Assembly: GCA_016937945.1 (NCBI GenBank)
Contig: JAFGVP010000170.1
Span: 1-35,225, forward strand
DNA: 35,225 nt
Source of the DNA: Pontiellaceae bacterium
GTDB lineage: Bacteria > Verrucomicrobiota > Kiritimatiellia > Kiritimatiellales > Pontiellaceae
Direction: 5' to 3'
Shown here: positions 1-7,704 of the stretch, one piece after another
Numbering within the stretch: the stretch's first letter is position 1
How the letters are laid out: each line of letters opens with the position of its first letter
Translations under genes and position numbers: made by a program
The notes under the pieces: model-generated
What the model was told of the DNA's origin: nothing
Seen by the model: only the letters and a program-made list of their open reading frames with translations
Database searches by the model: none

Positions 1-1362
1 TACCGGATTCCGGCGACCGGCGATCGGCCGATGAAGTTTGCGGTGGAGGGGCTTCCGAAAGGGCTGAAGCTTGATCCGGCAACGGGCATTATCCGCGGTA
101 CGATTGCCGATCGGACGCCGAAGGCGCACAAGCTGGTCTTCCACGCAGAAAACGCGAAGGGAAAAGCGGAGAAGGCCTTCACAATTCAGGTCGGCGATAC
201 GCTTGCGCTGACCCCGCCCATGGGCTGGAACAGCTGGAACTGTTTTGCGCATGCCGTAAGCGCGGAAAAGGTAAAGGCGGCCGCCGATGCGTTTATCGAA
301 TCGGGGCTGGTGGACCATGGCTGGATCTACGTGAACATTGATGATTTCTGGGAAATCTGTCCGTTCAGCGATGATCCGACTTTGCAGGGGCCGGAACGCG
401 ATGCGTCCGGAAAAATTCTGACCAACTCGCGCTTCCCCAACATGAAGGGGCTGACGGATTATATTCACGGGCTGGGACTGCGTGCCGGGCTTTACTCCAG
501 TCCGGGGCGGTTTACCTGCGGCGGCTGCGTGGCAAGCTATCAGCATGAAATACAGGATGCGGAGAGCTATGCGCAGTGGGGATTCGATTACCTGAAGTAT
601 GACTGGTGCAGTTACGGGGATATCGCGCCGAACGACGTTATGGAGGAACTGCAGAAGCCATATCGCCTGATGAATGATTGCCTCCGCGCGCAGCCGCGCG
701 ACATTGTCTTCAGCCTTTGCCAATATGGCTGGGGCGCGGTATCGACCTGGGGCGAGTCCGTCGGAGGAAATCTGTGGCGGACGACCGGGGATATCACCGA
801 TACCTGGGGCAGCATGGCAGGTATCGGATTCCAGCAAAACGGTCTGGAAGCATTCGCCGGGCCGGGCCACTGGAACGATCCGGACATGCTGGTGGTCGGC
901 CATGTGGGCTGGGGTCCGAATCTGCATCCAACCCGTTTGACGCCCAATGAACAGTACACGCATATCACCCTGTGGTGCATGCTGGCGTCTCCGCTGCTCA
1001 TCGGTTGCGACCTGACGCAGCTCGACGACTTTACGTTGAGTCTCCTGACCAACGACGAAGTCATCGGCGTCAATCAGGATCTGCTGGGGGCTCAGGGATT
1101 CCGCGTAGCGAAGGATGACAGGCTTCAGACGCAGGTCTGGAAAAAGCCGCTGGCGGACGGATCGATGGCCGTGGCCCTGTTTAACCTCCATGAGATTGAA
1201 CAGGAGGTAACCGTGAAATGGAGTGATCTCGGTTTGGGGGGTCCGGCGCAGCTGCGCGATGCCTGGCGCCAAAAGGATCTGGGCGTATTCGAAGACCATT
1301 TCACTGCGCCGGTCGCTCGCCACGGCACGATGTTGCTGATTGTAAAACTCTCGGAAAAATAG
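1..1362 (+). CDS. GH27 alpha-galactosidase with N-terminal Ig-like domain, 5' end missing
   Basis: Secreted-type alpha-galactosidase releasing terminal alpha-linked galactose (family knowledge). The reading frame is open from base 1, and the internal ATG at 31 falls inside an Ig-like (He_PIG type) domain (GLKLDPATGIIRGTI pattern), so the true start lies left of the window. The catalytic barrel begins at about codon 74 with PPMGWNSWN, a GH27 hallmark. The retaining-mechanism nucleophile is the Asp of YLKYDWC (bases 601-603). The acid/base is the Asp of TTGDITDTW (bases 790-792), by alignment from memory with human GALA D170/D231. A beta-sandwich C-terminus closes the protein. It is followed after 55 bp by a GH97 gene on the same strand, suggesting one transcript. 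The fold and family are clear; the substrate (galactomannan, melibiose, red-algal galactan) is not. Confidence 0.93.
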   Translation, partial: YRIPATGDRPMKFAVEGLPKGLKLDPATGIIRGTIADRTPKAHKLVFHAENAKGKAEKAFTIQVGDTLALTPPMGWNSWNCFAHAVSAEKVKAAADAFIESGLVDHGWIYVNIDDFWEICPFSDDPTLQGPERDASGKILTNSRFPNMKGLTDYIHGLGLRAGLYSSPGRFTCGGCVASYQHEIQDAESYAQWGFDYLKYDWCSYGDIAPNDVMEELQKPYRLMNDCLRAQPRDIVFSLCQYGWGAVSTWGESVGGNLWRTTGDITDTWGSMAGIGFQQNGLEAFAGPGHWNDPDMLVVGHVGWGPNLHPTRLTPNEQYTHITLWCMLASPLLIGCDLTQLDDFTLSLLTNDEVIGVNQDLLGAQGFRVAKDDRLQTQVWKKPLADGSMAVALFNLHEIEQEVTVKWSDLGLGGPAQLRDAWRQKDLGVFEDHFTAPVARHGTMLLIVKLSEK

Positions 1363-1417
1363 ATATACTTTTCCCGAAAACGCTCAGGAAGTGCGGAATA
1401 ACAAAAAGGAATGAACA

Positions 1418-3355
1418 GTGAATAAAATTCAGAAGCTGGGCTGCCTTGTTGGAATGATTGTAATGGGGGGCGCTTCGTTGGTTCGTGCGGACTCATCCAT
1501 TGCCAGTCCTGACGGCAAACTGAGCGTCAGGTTTTCGATGGATGGGTCGGGGGCGCCGCGATATGAGGTGATGCGGGACGGAAATCCGGTGCTGCTGTCA
1601 TCGCGATTGGGGCTCGTTCGTGATGATGCGGATTTCACGCAGGGGCTGAAGCTTCTGAGTGAAACGGACGTGATGCCTGTGGCTGATGATTATGAAATCC
1701 GAACGGCCAAACGCAGCCATAATCATTATCGGGCCAACCGCCGGACGTTCCGGTTGGCAAGCTCACAGGGAAGCGTAATAGAAATCATCTTTCAGGTGTC
1801 CAATGACGGCGTTGCCTTCCGTTATCACTTCCCTGAAAGCTCAACCGTAGTCCGGACTCTGAGCGAGGAAGTCTCCTCGTTCCGGTTTCCGGATGGAACC
1901 CGGGCCTGGCTACAGCCGATCGCAGAATCTAAAAACGGTTGGGCCCGTGCCAATCCCTCCTACGAAGAGCATTACCAGATGGAGATTCCGGTAGGCACGA
2001 CTTCCACGTTGGGTGCGGGTTGGGTCTTTCCGGCGCTGTTTCGCTCAGGAGATACCTGGCTGTTGGTCAGCGAGAGTTCGCTCTCTCGTGGTTTCTGCGG
2101 ATCGCGCCTGCGCCATGAATCTCCCGGCGGTGAATATCAGATCGGCTATTCCGACCCGCGCGAATGCGTTGTCGGTAAACCGTCGAATCCGACCTCCACA
2201 CTGCCGTGGACAACGCCGTGGCGTTTGATCGTGATCGGTGATCTGAAAACCGTTGCGGAGTCCACGCTGGGAATTGATCTGGCCGAACCCGCCCGGTTTG
2301 GTCCGCCCGCGCGTCCGAACGGTAAGGCGTCATGGAGCTGGCCGCTGCTCGGCGATTCGATGACCACGTATGAGGTCCAGAAAAAGTTTGTCGATTATGC
2401 CGCGGAAATGAAGTGGCGCTACTGCCTCGTCGATGCGTTGTGGGATACGCAGATCGGGTACGAAAAAATGGAGGATCTGGTTGATTATGCCCGGAAGAAG
2501 AAGGTTGAAATCCTGGTGTGGTACAACTCCAACGGCAACTGGAATGATGCACCGCAGTCACCAAATCATATGCTCGATACTCATGAGAAGCGCATAGAGG
2601 AATTCGCTCGATTGAAGAAAATGGGCGTTGCCGGCCTGAAGATCGATTTCTTCGGCGGCGACGGTTCGTCGATGATCGATTATTACATCGATCTGCTGGA
2701 AGATGCGCAGCCCTTCGGGTTTCTGATGAATTTTCACGGCTGCACGCTGCCGCGGGGCTGGGAGCGGACCTATCCGAACCTGATGACGATGGAAGCGGTC
2801 AAGGGGCTGGAATACTGCACGTTTGAGCAGAGCAATGCGGATAAGATGGCTCCTCATGCGGCAATGCTGCCGTTTACCCGCAACGTATTTGATCCGATGG
2901 ATTTTACGCCGATGGTGCTCGATAAGTTTCCCAACGGTAGGATCCGCCGGACAACGCCCGCTTTCGAGCTGGCCCTTTCCGTTCTCTTCACCTCCGGGAT
3001 TCAGCACTATGCGGAAATTCCGGAGGGTTTGCAAAAGGTGCCGGATTATGTGAAGCAGTTCCTGAAGAAGGTGCCTTCGGTCTGGGATGACGTCCGGTTT
3101 ATCGATGGCTATCCCGGGAAATATGTGGTCATGGCCCGCCTGGGAGACGGCCGCTGGTATGTGACGGGCATCAACAGCGAAACCAACGCAAAGACGCTGA
3201 CGTTTGATCTGAGTCCGTTCAAAGGCCGGAGCGGTACGCTTATCTGTGATGGGGATGATGCCGGATTTGCAATGAAACGGATCGGTCGGAACGAAATTGG
3301 AGAATTTAAGATCTCGATTCCTCCGAACGGTGGATTCGTGCTGCTGGTTGAATAA
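1418..3355 (+). CDS. GH97 glycoside hydrolase, probably retaining alpha-galactosidase
   Basis: 645 aa with a signal peptide (about residues 1-24, cleavage near VRA-DSS). The start is GTG at 1418, preceded by AAAAAGGA at 1403-1410; the nearby ATG at 1411 runs into a stop after four codons. GH97 N-terminal beta-sandwich, then barrel, then C-terminal sandwich, the usual size for the family. GH97 contains inverting alpha-glucosidases (SusB) and retaining alpha-galactosidases. Here an Asp occurs in LKIDFF (D410) and a Glu in MTMEAVKG (E459), matching the nucleophile and acid/base region of the retaining subgroup as I remember it from Bacteroides BT1871. Together with the GH27 neighbour this favours alpha-galactosidase. 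Another alpha-glycoside specificity remains possible. Confidence 0.88.
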   Translation: MNKIQKLGCLVGMIVMGGASLVRADSSIASPDGKLSVRFSMDGSGAPRYEVMRDGNPVLLSSRLGLVRDDADFTQGLKLLSETDVMPVADDYEIRTAKRSHNHYRANRRTFRLASSQGSVIEIIFQVSNDGVAFRYHFPESSTVVRTLSEEVSSFRFPDGTRAWLQPIAESKNGWARANPSYEEHYQMEIPVGTTSTLGAGWVFPALFRSGDTWLLVSESSLSRGFCGSRLRHESPGGEYQIGYSDPRECVVGKPSNPTSTLPWTTPWRLIVIGDLKTVAESTLGIDLAEPARFGPPARPNGKASWSWPLLGDSMTTYEVQKKFVDYAAEMKWRYCLVDALWDTQIGYEKMEDLVDYARKKKVEILVWYNSNGNWNDAPQSPNHMLDTHEKRIEEFARLKKMGVAGLKIDFFGGDGSSMIDYYIDLLEDAQPFGFLMNFHGCTLPRGWERTYPNLMTMEAVKGLEYCTFEQSNADKMAPHAAMLPFTRNVFDPMDFTPMVLDKFPNGRIRRTTPAFELALSVLFTSGIQHYAEIPEGLQKVPDYVKQFLKKVPSVWDDVRFIDGYPGKYVVMARLGDGRWYVTGINSETNAKTLTFDLSPFKGRSGTLICDGDDAGFAMKRIGRNEIGEFKISIPPNGGFVLLVE

Positions 3356-3367
3356 TACGTGACAAGA

Positions 3368-3394
3368 AACGAGCCGGACACCCGGCTCGTTTTT
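3368..3394 (+). terminator. Rho-independent terminator after the GH27-GH97 unit
   Basis: Perfect 10-bp stem AACGAGCCGG / CCGGCTCGTT with loop ACAC, running directly into five T. It lies 12 bp after the GH97 stop and separates this unit from the next gene. Confidence 0.93.
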
Positions 3395-3520
3395 GCATTC
3401 TGAAAATCTGCGAAGGTGATGGGTATTTGCGTCTTCGGTTTATACGTTGCCGATTTTTTCCGATCAGGATTATGAGAGTAAATGAGGTGCGTGGGCTTTT
3501 GAATACGAGGAGAAGGTAAA

Positions 3521-5416
3521 TTGAAAAAAACTAGAGGATCGCATGTGAAACTTCGAAGCGGTGCGCCGAGCGGGTTGGTGATCAGTCTCCTGTTTCATGC
3601 GGGGGCATTCTTTATCGCCGGCCTTTTTGTTGTTTTTACGGTCGTAAATAAAAAGGAGCCGGAGTTTATACCGCCTGCTCCGGTTGAACGGCCGAAGATG
3701 CAGCTGAAAAAACCGAAGGTGAAGGTGCAGAAGAGTTCCAATCCAAAACCCTCGTCGCGCATCGTAGCCAAAGTGAAGAGCAAGGCGATGCCGGAGATCC
3801 GGTTGCCGGACCTGATGGGGTCGGGCGATGGACTGCTTGGGGGTACCGGTATCGGAAATGTATCGGTGGATCTGCCGGAGATTCGTACCGTCAGTCTGCT
3901 TGGAACCTCCGAGACAACGGGGGCGGATCTTGTTGGAACCTACTATGACCTGAAGCGGAAGCGCGGCAACAGCTCATCCTATACGGGGTATGAAGAGAGC
4001 GACTACCTCAATGTCGTGCATGACTTTATTGATCGCGGATGGGATGAAAGTGTGCTCCGGCGGTATTACCAGCTCCCCCGGAAGATGTATCTGAGTACGT
4101 TGGTGGTTCCCGTGGTGAAATCAAGTTTTGCGCCGGTTGCCTTCGGGGACGATGAGGCCGCCGAAGGGGGGCAGTGGCTGGTGCACTATAAAGGAAAGTT
4201 GATGCACAAGGACGGTATTACGTTCCGGTTCTGGGCGGCGGGGGACTATATTCTCGGGGTGCGGGTGAATGGTAAAATGGTTGTGGCAGCCACCTGGGAT
4301 GAGCGTGATGAAAGCCGAGGCAGTCTGCAGCAGGTTTTCGGGGATTCGTGGACTCCGCATGGCGCGGAAAACCGGCAGTATATTTTTGGCCGGAATTGTC
4401 TGGCGTATGTCGGAGACTGGATCACGCTGGAGCCGGGTGTTCCGCAGGATATTGAGATTCTGGTCGGGGATGAAAACGGGCTCGCCTGTGCCTATCTTGC
4501 GGTGGAGGAGAAGGGGGTTGATTATCCGGTAAGCAATCAGGGCGGTCCCATTCTTCCTGCCTTCAAAACAGCGGTGCTTTCGCACGATATAATCGATGCC
4601 ATCTATCCCTTCCTGCCGGAAGATGAAATGATCTGCCTGACAAACGGGCCGGTGTTTAATGACTTTGGCAACGACCGGAAAACGGCCTTCAATCCGCATG
4701 CCGTTCGTGAGGAAGATCCGTGCGATATGCGCACGTGGACGCTGACCAATGGAACTACCATTCAGGCGGAACTTTCCGGTGCGGTCAGTTTTGATGAAAC
4801 CGTGAAACTCATTGATCCGTCCGGCAAAGAGCTGACGATTCAATCAAAGCAGCTTTCCGAGGCTGACCTGGAGTATATCGATATTCGCAATGTTCCAAAG
4901 CTGGATATCGATTTTCTCAAATCCATGGAGAATATTCTGTACTCAAGCAGGATTGCCGAAGGGGACAATGTGCGGGATCCGGAGTTGCGGGCATCGTTCG
5001 GTGTGCGGGTAAAGCAGGTTGGTACAGGAAACTACAGCCATGAGCTGAAGGCGGAGTTTTTTGCGATTGGCCGGCAGGTTTTTGCAGATCGTTATATCCT
5101 GCTTGCCCACGAGTCTGTGCCCTTCAGGATCGATCGTGAAAGCGGCAAACGGTTTGAGTTTTACAGCAAGCGGGAGGTGCCGCTGCGGGAACTCTACCTG
5201 AACAGCTCCTATGGCCATTACGGTGAAAAGTATCACGGCTATATTGTTTTGGTTTCAGATGAGCTGGGCCGGCTTGTTGCTCATCGTGAATCGAGTATCT
5301 GGTTGTTCGATCATCTGGAAAACCTGAAACAGCTGAAGGTCGGAAACTATCTGGATCAGACATGTATCCGGCGCTATCCGGTTCGGCCTGCATCGTTAAT
5401 TGATGGATCCTTCTAA
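3521..5416 (+). CDS. TonB-like N-terminus, PA14-like and SHD1-domain protein of unknown function
   Basis: 631 aa. Start TTG at 3521 is chosen because AGGAGAAGG lies at 3508-3516 and the ORF begins KKTRGS, a basic stretch before a single membrane segment (about residues 17-42). A Pro/Lys-rich periplasmic stretch follows (about 47-85, PPAPVERPKMQLKKPKVKVQ), like TonB N-termini. Next is a PA14/GLEYA-like beta domain (about 220-330, WAAGDYILGVRVNGK). An SHD1 (SLA1-homology) domain spans about 402-453 (RTWTLTNGTTIQAEL to LSEADLEYI). The C-terminal 100 residues (about 516-618) recur in the broken gene at 30919-31290, so this is a paralogous family in the genome. No TonB C-terminal receptor-binding domain is seen. 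It sits between galactan enzymes; its role is unknown, perhaps envelope-anchored and glycan-related. Confidence 0.85.
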   Translation: MKKTRGSHVKLRSGAPSGLVISLLFHAGAFFIAGLFVVFTVVNKKEPEFIPPAPVERPKMQLKKPKVKVQKSSNPKPSSRIVAKVKSKAMPEIRLPDLMGSGDGLLGGTGIGNVSVDLPEIRTVSLLGTSETTGADLVGTYYDLKRKRGNSSSYTGYEESDYLNVVHDFIDRGWDESVLRRYYQLPRKMYLSTLVVPVVKSSFAPVAFGDDEAAEGGQWLVHYKGKLMHKDGITFRFWAAGDYILGVRVNGKMVVAATWDERDESRGSLQQVFGDSWTPHGAENRQYIFGRNCLAYVGDWITLEPGVPQDIEILVGDENGLACAYLAVEEKGVDYPVSNQGGPILPAFKTAVLSHDIIDAIYPFLPEDEMICLTNGPVFNDFGNDRKTAFNPHAVREEDPCDMRTWTLTNGTTIQAELSGAVSFDETVKLIDPSGKELTIQSKQLSEADLEYIDIRNVPKLDIDFLKSMENILYSSRIAEGDNVRDPELRASFGVRVKQVGTGNYSHELKAEFFAIGRQVFADRYILLAHESVPFRIDRESGKRFEFYSKREVPLRELYLNSSYGHYGEKYHGYIVLVSDELGRLVAHRESSIWLFDHLENLKQLKVGNYLDQTCIRRYPVRPASLIDGSF

Positions 5417-5520
5417 GACGGTCTGGCGTATTCCCGGTTTCCGAGTGGAAGCTTCGGTGTCATTTAATTTGAGTCAGCACGTCACGTTGGCCTTCGTATG
5501 AAATAGCGTTTGCAGTTAAA

Positions 5521-5618
5521 TTTTAGGATTTTGTTTTTTGCAGGCGAGCCGCCCGCGGTACGTATCGCCGCCGGCCCGACGGTCTTGAAACCCAAAAACC
5601 TATCAATCATTGGGATAA
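5521..5618 (+). repeat. Intergenic palindromic repeat, copy 1
   Basis: Starts TTTTAGGATTTTGTTTTTTG, has the core GCGGTACGTATCGC, and ends with CCTATCAATCATTGGGATAA. The ends are inverted (AGGATTTTG against CAAAAACCT, 8 of 9 complementary). It is shared with copies at 23808-23910 and 25199-25326, all in the same orientation upstream of a + strand gene. The rest of the gap 5417-5683 shows nothing I recognise. Confidence 0.8.
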
Positions 5619-5683
5619 TTCGGTTTGTGGATGGTGCCGGGTGTGAACTATAAGCGGACTGCAAAGATCGAAGAGGTTCTGTC

Positions 5684-6730
5684 ATGGGTAGGTCATATGG
5701 ATTAATCCGGGCTGCAGGGTTCCTGTTTCTTTTTGCATGTGGCTGTCATGCCGGTGAAATGGCTCGCGGTGCCGATATCGGCTGGTTGCCGCAGATGGAG
5801 CGTGGCGGCTATGTTTTCCGGGATCACGCGGGGAATAAGGCGGACTGCCTGGATATTCTTCGGGCGCATGGAATTGATACGGTTCGTTTGCGGGTTTGGG
5901 TTAATCCTTCCGATGATCCAAGAAGCGGACACTGCAGTCCGGAGGAAGTAACCCGGTTGGCCGAGCGAGCCCACCGGAAGGGCTTTCGGATCATGATCAA
6001 TTTTCACTATAGCGATACATGGGCGGATCCGGCGCATCAGACCAAACCCGCGGCGTGGGCGGATCACGATCTTGGTGAGCTGAAAGGCGATGTTTATGAT
6101 CATACGTTCGAGGTGTTGTCCGCTCTGAAAAAGCGGGGTGTGGTTCCTGAATGGGTACAGGTCGGTAATGAGATTCGTGACGGGATGCTGTGGCCGGAGG
6201 GGCGGATGTCTGCCTCGCCTGAAAATCTGGCCGACCTGATCAATGCGGGCTATCGGGCCGTAAAGAAGGTCGACAGTTCGATCAAGGTTGTTGTGCATCT
6301 GGATCGAGGGAATGATGCGGAACTGTCGCGCTGGTTTTTCGACTCCCTGAAGACGCACGGCGCCCGCTATGACGTAATCGGTCTGTCCTACTATCCTTAC
6401 TGGCTGGAGAATCAAAAAGATTACCGGATGACGATCAACGATCTCGGCGAAAACCTGATCGACCTTGCGGCGCTTTACGACAAGGAAGTCATGCTGGTGG
6501 AGGTGGGAGGACCATCGGATCAACCCGAGGATACAAAGGCCATGCTCTCCGCGGTAATTGAAAAAGTGCAGGCCGTTCCGAAAGGGCGGGGGCTCGGTGT
6601 GATTTACTGGGAGCCGCAGGGCGCCCGTTCGTGGAGCGGATATCCGTTAAGTTGCTGGGGCAATGACGGAACGGCGACGGATGCACTCGACGCCTTCCTG
6701 GTCGAAAAAGAAAATCCCCGCCACAAATGA
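5684..6730 (+). CDS. GH53 endo-beta-1,4-galactanase, lipoprotein
   Basis: 348 aa. Family activity: endo-hydrolysis of beta-1,4-galactan in type I arabinogalactan/pectin side chains. The N-terminus reads FLFLFAC-G, a lipobox (L16-F17-A18-C19), so it is probably lipid-anchored. The mature enzyme starts near GADIGWLPQMERGG, typical of GH53. The acid/base Glu is E163 in VQVGNEIRDGMLWPEG and the nucleophile Glu is E273 in MLVEVGG. IYWEPQG near the C-terminus is also characteristic. The ATG at 5684 follows GAAGAGG with suitable spacing. Only 30 bp separate its stop from the stop of the convergent PEP-CTERM gene. Together with the alpha-galactosidases it makes the left end a galactan-degrading segment. 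Confidence 0.94.
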   Translation: MGRSYGLIRAAGFLFLFACGCHAGEMARGADIGWLPQMERGGYVFRDHAGNKADCLDILRAHGIDTVRLRVWVNPSDDPRSGHCSPEEVTRLAERAHRKGFRIMINFHYSDTWADPAHQTKPAAWADHDLGELKGDVYDHTFEVLSALKKRGVVPEWVQVGNEIRDGMLWPEGRMSASPENLADLINAGYRAVKKVDSSIKVVVHLDRGNDAELSRWFFDSLKTHGARYDVIGLSYYPYWLENQKDYRMTINDLGENLIDLAALYDKEVMLVEVGGPSDQPEDTKAMLSAVIEKVQAVPKGRGLGVIYWEPQGARSWSGYPLSCWGNDGTATDALDAFLVEKENPRHK

Positions 6731-6735
6731 CGGGG
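6704..6735 (-). terminator. Probable terminator of the PEP-CTERM gene, inside the 3' end of GH53
   Basis: On the minus strand, CCCCG (6735-6731) and CGGGG (6720-6716) pair, extended by a 2-bp inner stem. A T-rich tract, ATTTTCTTTTT, follows. The stem overlaps the last codons of the convergent GH53 gene. The polarity of the T tract favours minus-strand use. Confidence 0.6.
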
Positions 6736-6760
6736 ACCAATCTGCAAATTTGTGCTGGTC

Positions 6761-7519
6761 TTATCTTCTGAAAATACGGCGAGCGACCAGAATGCCCATG
6801 CCAAACAGACCAATCAGTCCGGCAGTGGCTGGCTCCGGAATTACACCGATAGTTCTATTGTCAGTATCCACAAACAAGGTCACAGCCTCGTTGTCACCAC
6901 TGGTGCTAAATAAATAGGTCGCTGCGTTATTTCCGAATCCATCCGTTCCGACCTGATAGTCCCATCCACTTCCGTCTGTTACTTTGAATTCGTAGCTTCC
7001 GGCCGTACCGATTACCAGGTCAATTGAGTAATATCCGTCTCCTTCAGCTGTCATGGCAAACGATGGATCGGAAGGATTCCAGTCGCTGGCTCCACCGGCT
7101 GCAGTCATAAAACTTCCAACCACCTGCAACGGAGCACCATCGCTTTTTACCCATGTTACAGCACCACCACTTCCATTCGCTTGAGTAGTATCCACTGTAA
7201 TCAGAACACTTCCATCGCTATCTCCATACGCCATGGTATTTGCATTCACAACTTCGGTGTCCCCCCATAGCGCAGGAGGCGTACCTCCATCATCCAATAC
7301 CTTGTACAGATACTGGGTTCCGTCTAGAAGACTGTTCGCTGTGTAGCTGTAAATGCCGCTGCCCAAATCGGTCATCAGCAGGGTTCCATTGTCAGGATCC
7401 CAGTCTCCTTGTCCTCCGCCTTGTTCACTTTGCAGATCCCCCACGACCCACAGACTGGCATGTGCCACGGCTGCTGCTGATATGATTGCCAAGACTAACG
7501 CTGCCTTTCTTATTCTCAT
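6761..7519 (-). CDS. PEP-CTERM protein with two starch-binding-like (X25-type) modules
   Basis: 252 aa. Signal peptide about 1-21. Two repeated beta modules follow. Module 1 spans about 22-120 (VVGDLQSEQGGGQGDWDPDN then SGIYSYTA...YLYKVLDD) and module 2 about 130-215 (VVGSFMTAAGGASDWNPSDP then DGYYSIDL...YEFKVTDG). This pattern resembles the X25 modules of pullulanases and SusE/SusF-like domains, which bind or present alpha-glucans (recognition from memory). The C-terminus is a PEP-CTERM signal: PEPA at 228-231, a hydrophobic helix, then RRIFRR, read by an exosortase system not present in this window. The RBS AAAAGGAGA sits upstream of ATG 7519. No catalytic domain, so probably a surface or matrix starch-binding protein. 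An operator-like motif lies 57 nt upstream. Confidence 0.82.
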   Translation of the reverse strand: MRIRKAALVLAIISAAAVAHASLWVVGDLQSEQGGGQGDWDPDNGTLLMTDLGSGIYSYTANSLLDGTQYLYKVLDDGGTPPALWGDTEVVNANTMAYGDSDGSVLITVDTTQANGSGGAVTWVKSDGAPLQVVGSFMTAAGGASDWNPSDPSFAMTAEGDGYYSIDLVIGTAGSYEFKVTDGSGWDYQVGTDGFGNNAATYLFSTSGDNEAVTLFVDTDNRTIGVIPEPATAGLIGLFGMGILVARRIFRR

Positions 7520-7576
7520 CTCATTCTCCTTTTAAGCTTATGCTCTCAAACATATACCCAAAATCAAACGACCTGC

Positions 7577-7599
7577 CCAGCTAGCCAAAGGGATAGGTT
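7577..7599 (-). promoter_or_regulatory. Operator-like motif, site A
   Basis: The minus strand reads CTATCCCTTTGGCTAGCT, identical over 18 nt to site C. It contains the dyad CTATCC-CTTT-GGCTAG (5 of 6 complementary). It lies 57 nt before the PEP-CTERM gene start. A possible -10 (TATATG) lies about 20 nt downstream of the motif. Confidence 0.72.
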
Positions 7600-7704
7600 T
7601 ATCATTTACTTGTAATCCATAACCAACCTCAGAAGATGAATGAGATTACTTTGCAATTCGTTTTTTCGCAATATAAAACAGGACGTTCTTCGTTCTTCGT
7701 TTGT

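Noticed and set aside
7684..7703. CGTTCTTCGTTCTTCG direct repeat after the large GH13 stop
   Set aside because: Only two short units and no hairpin with a T tract; probably a chance or slippage repeat.
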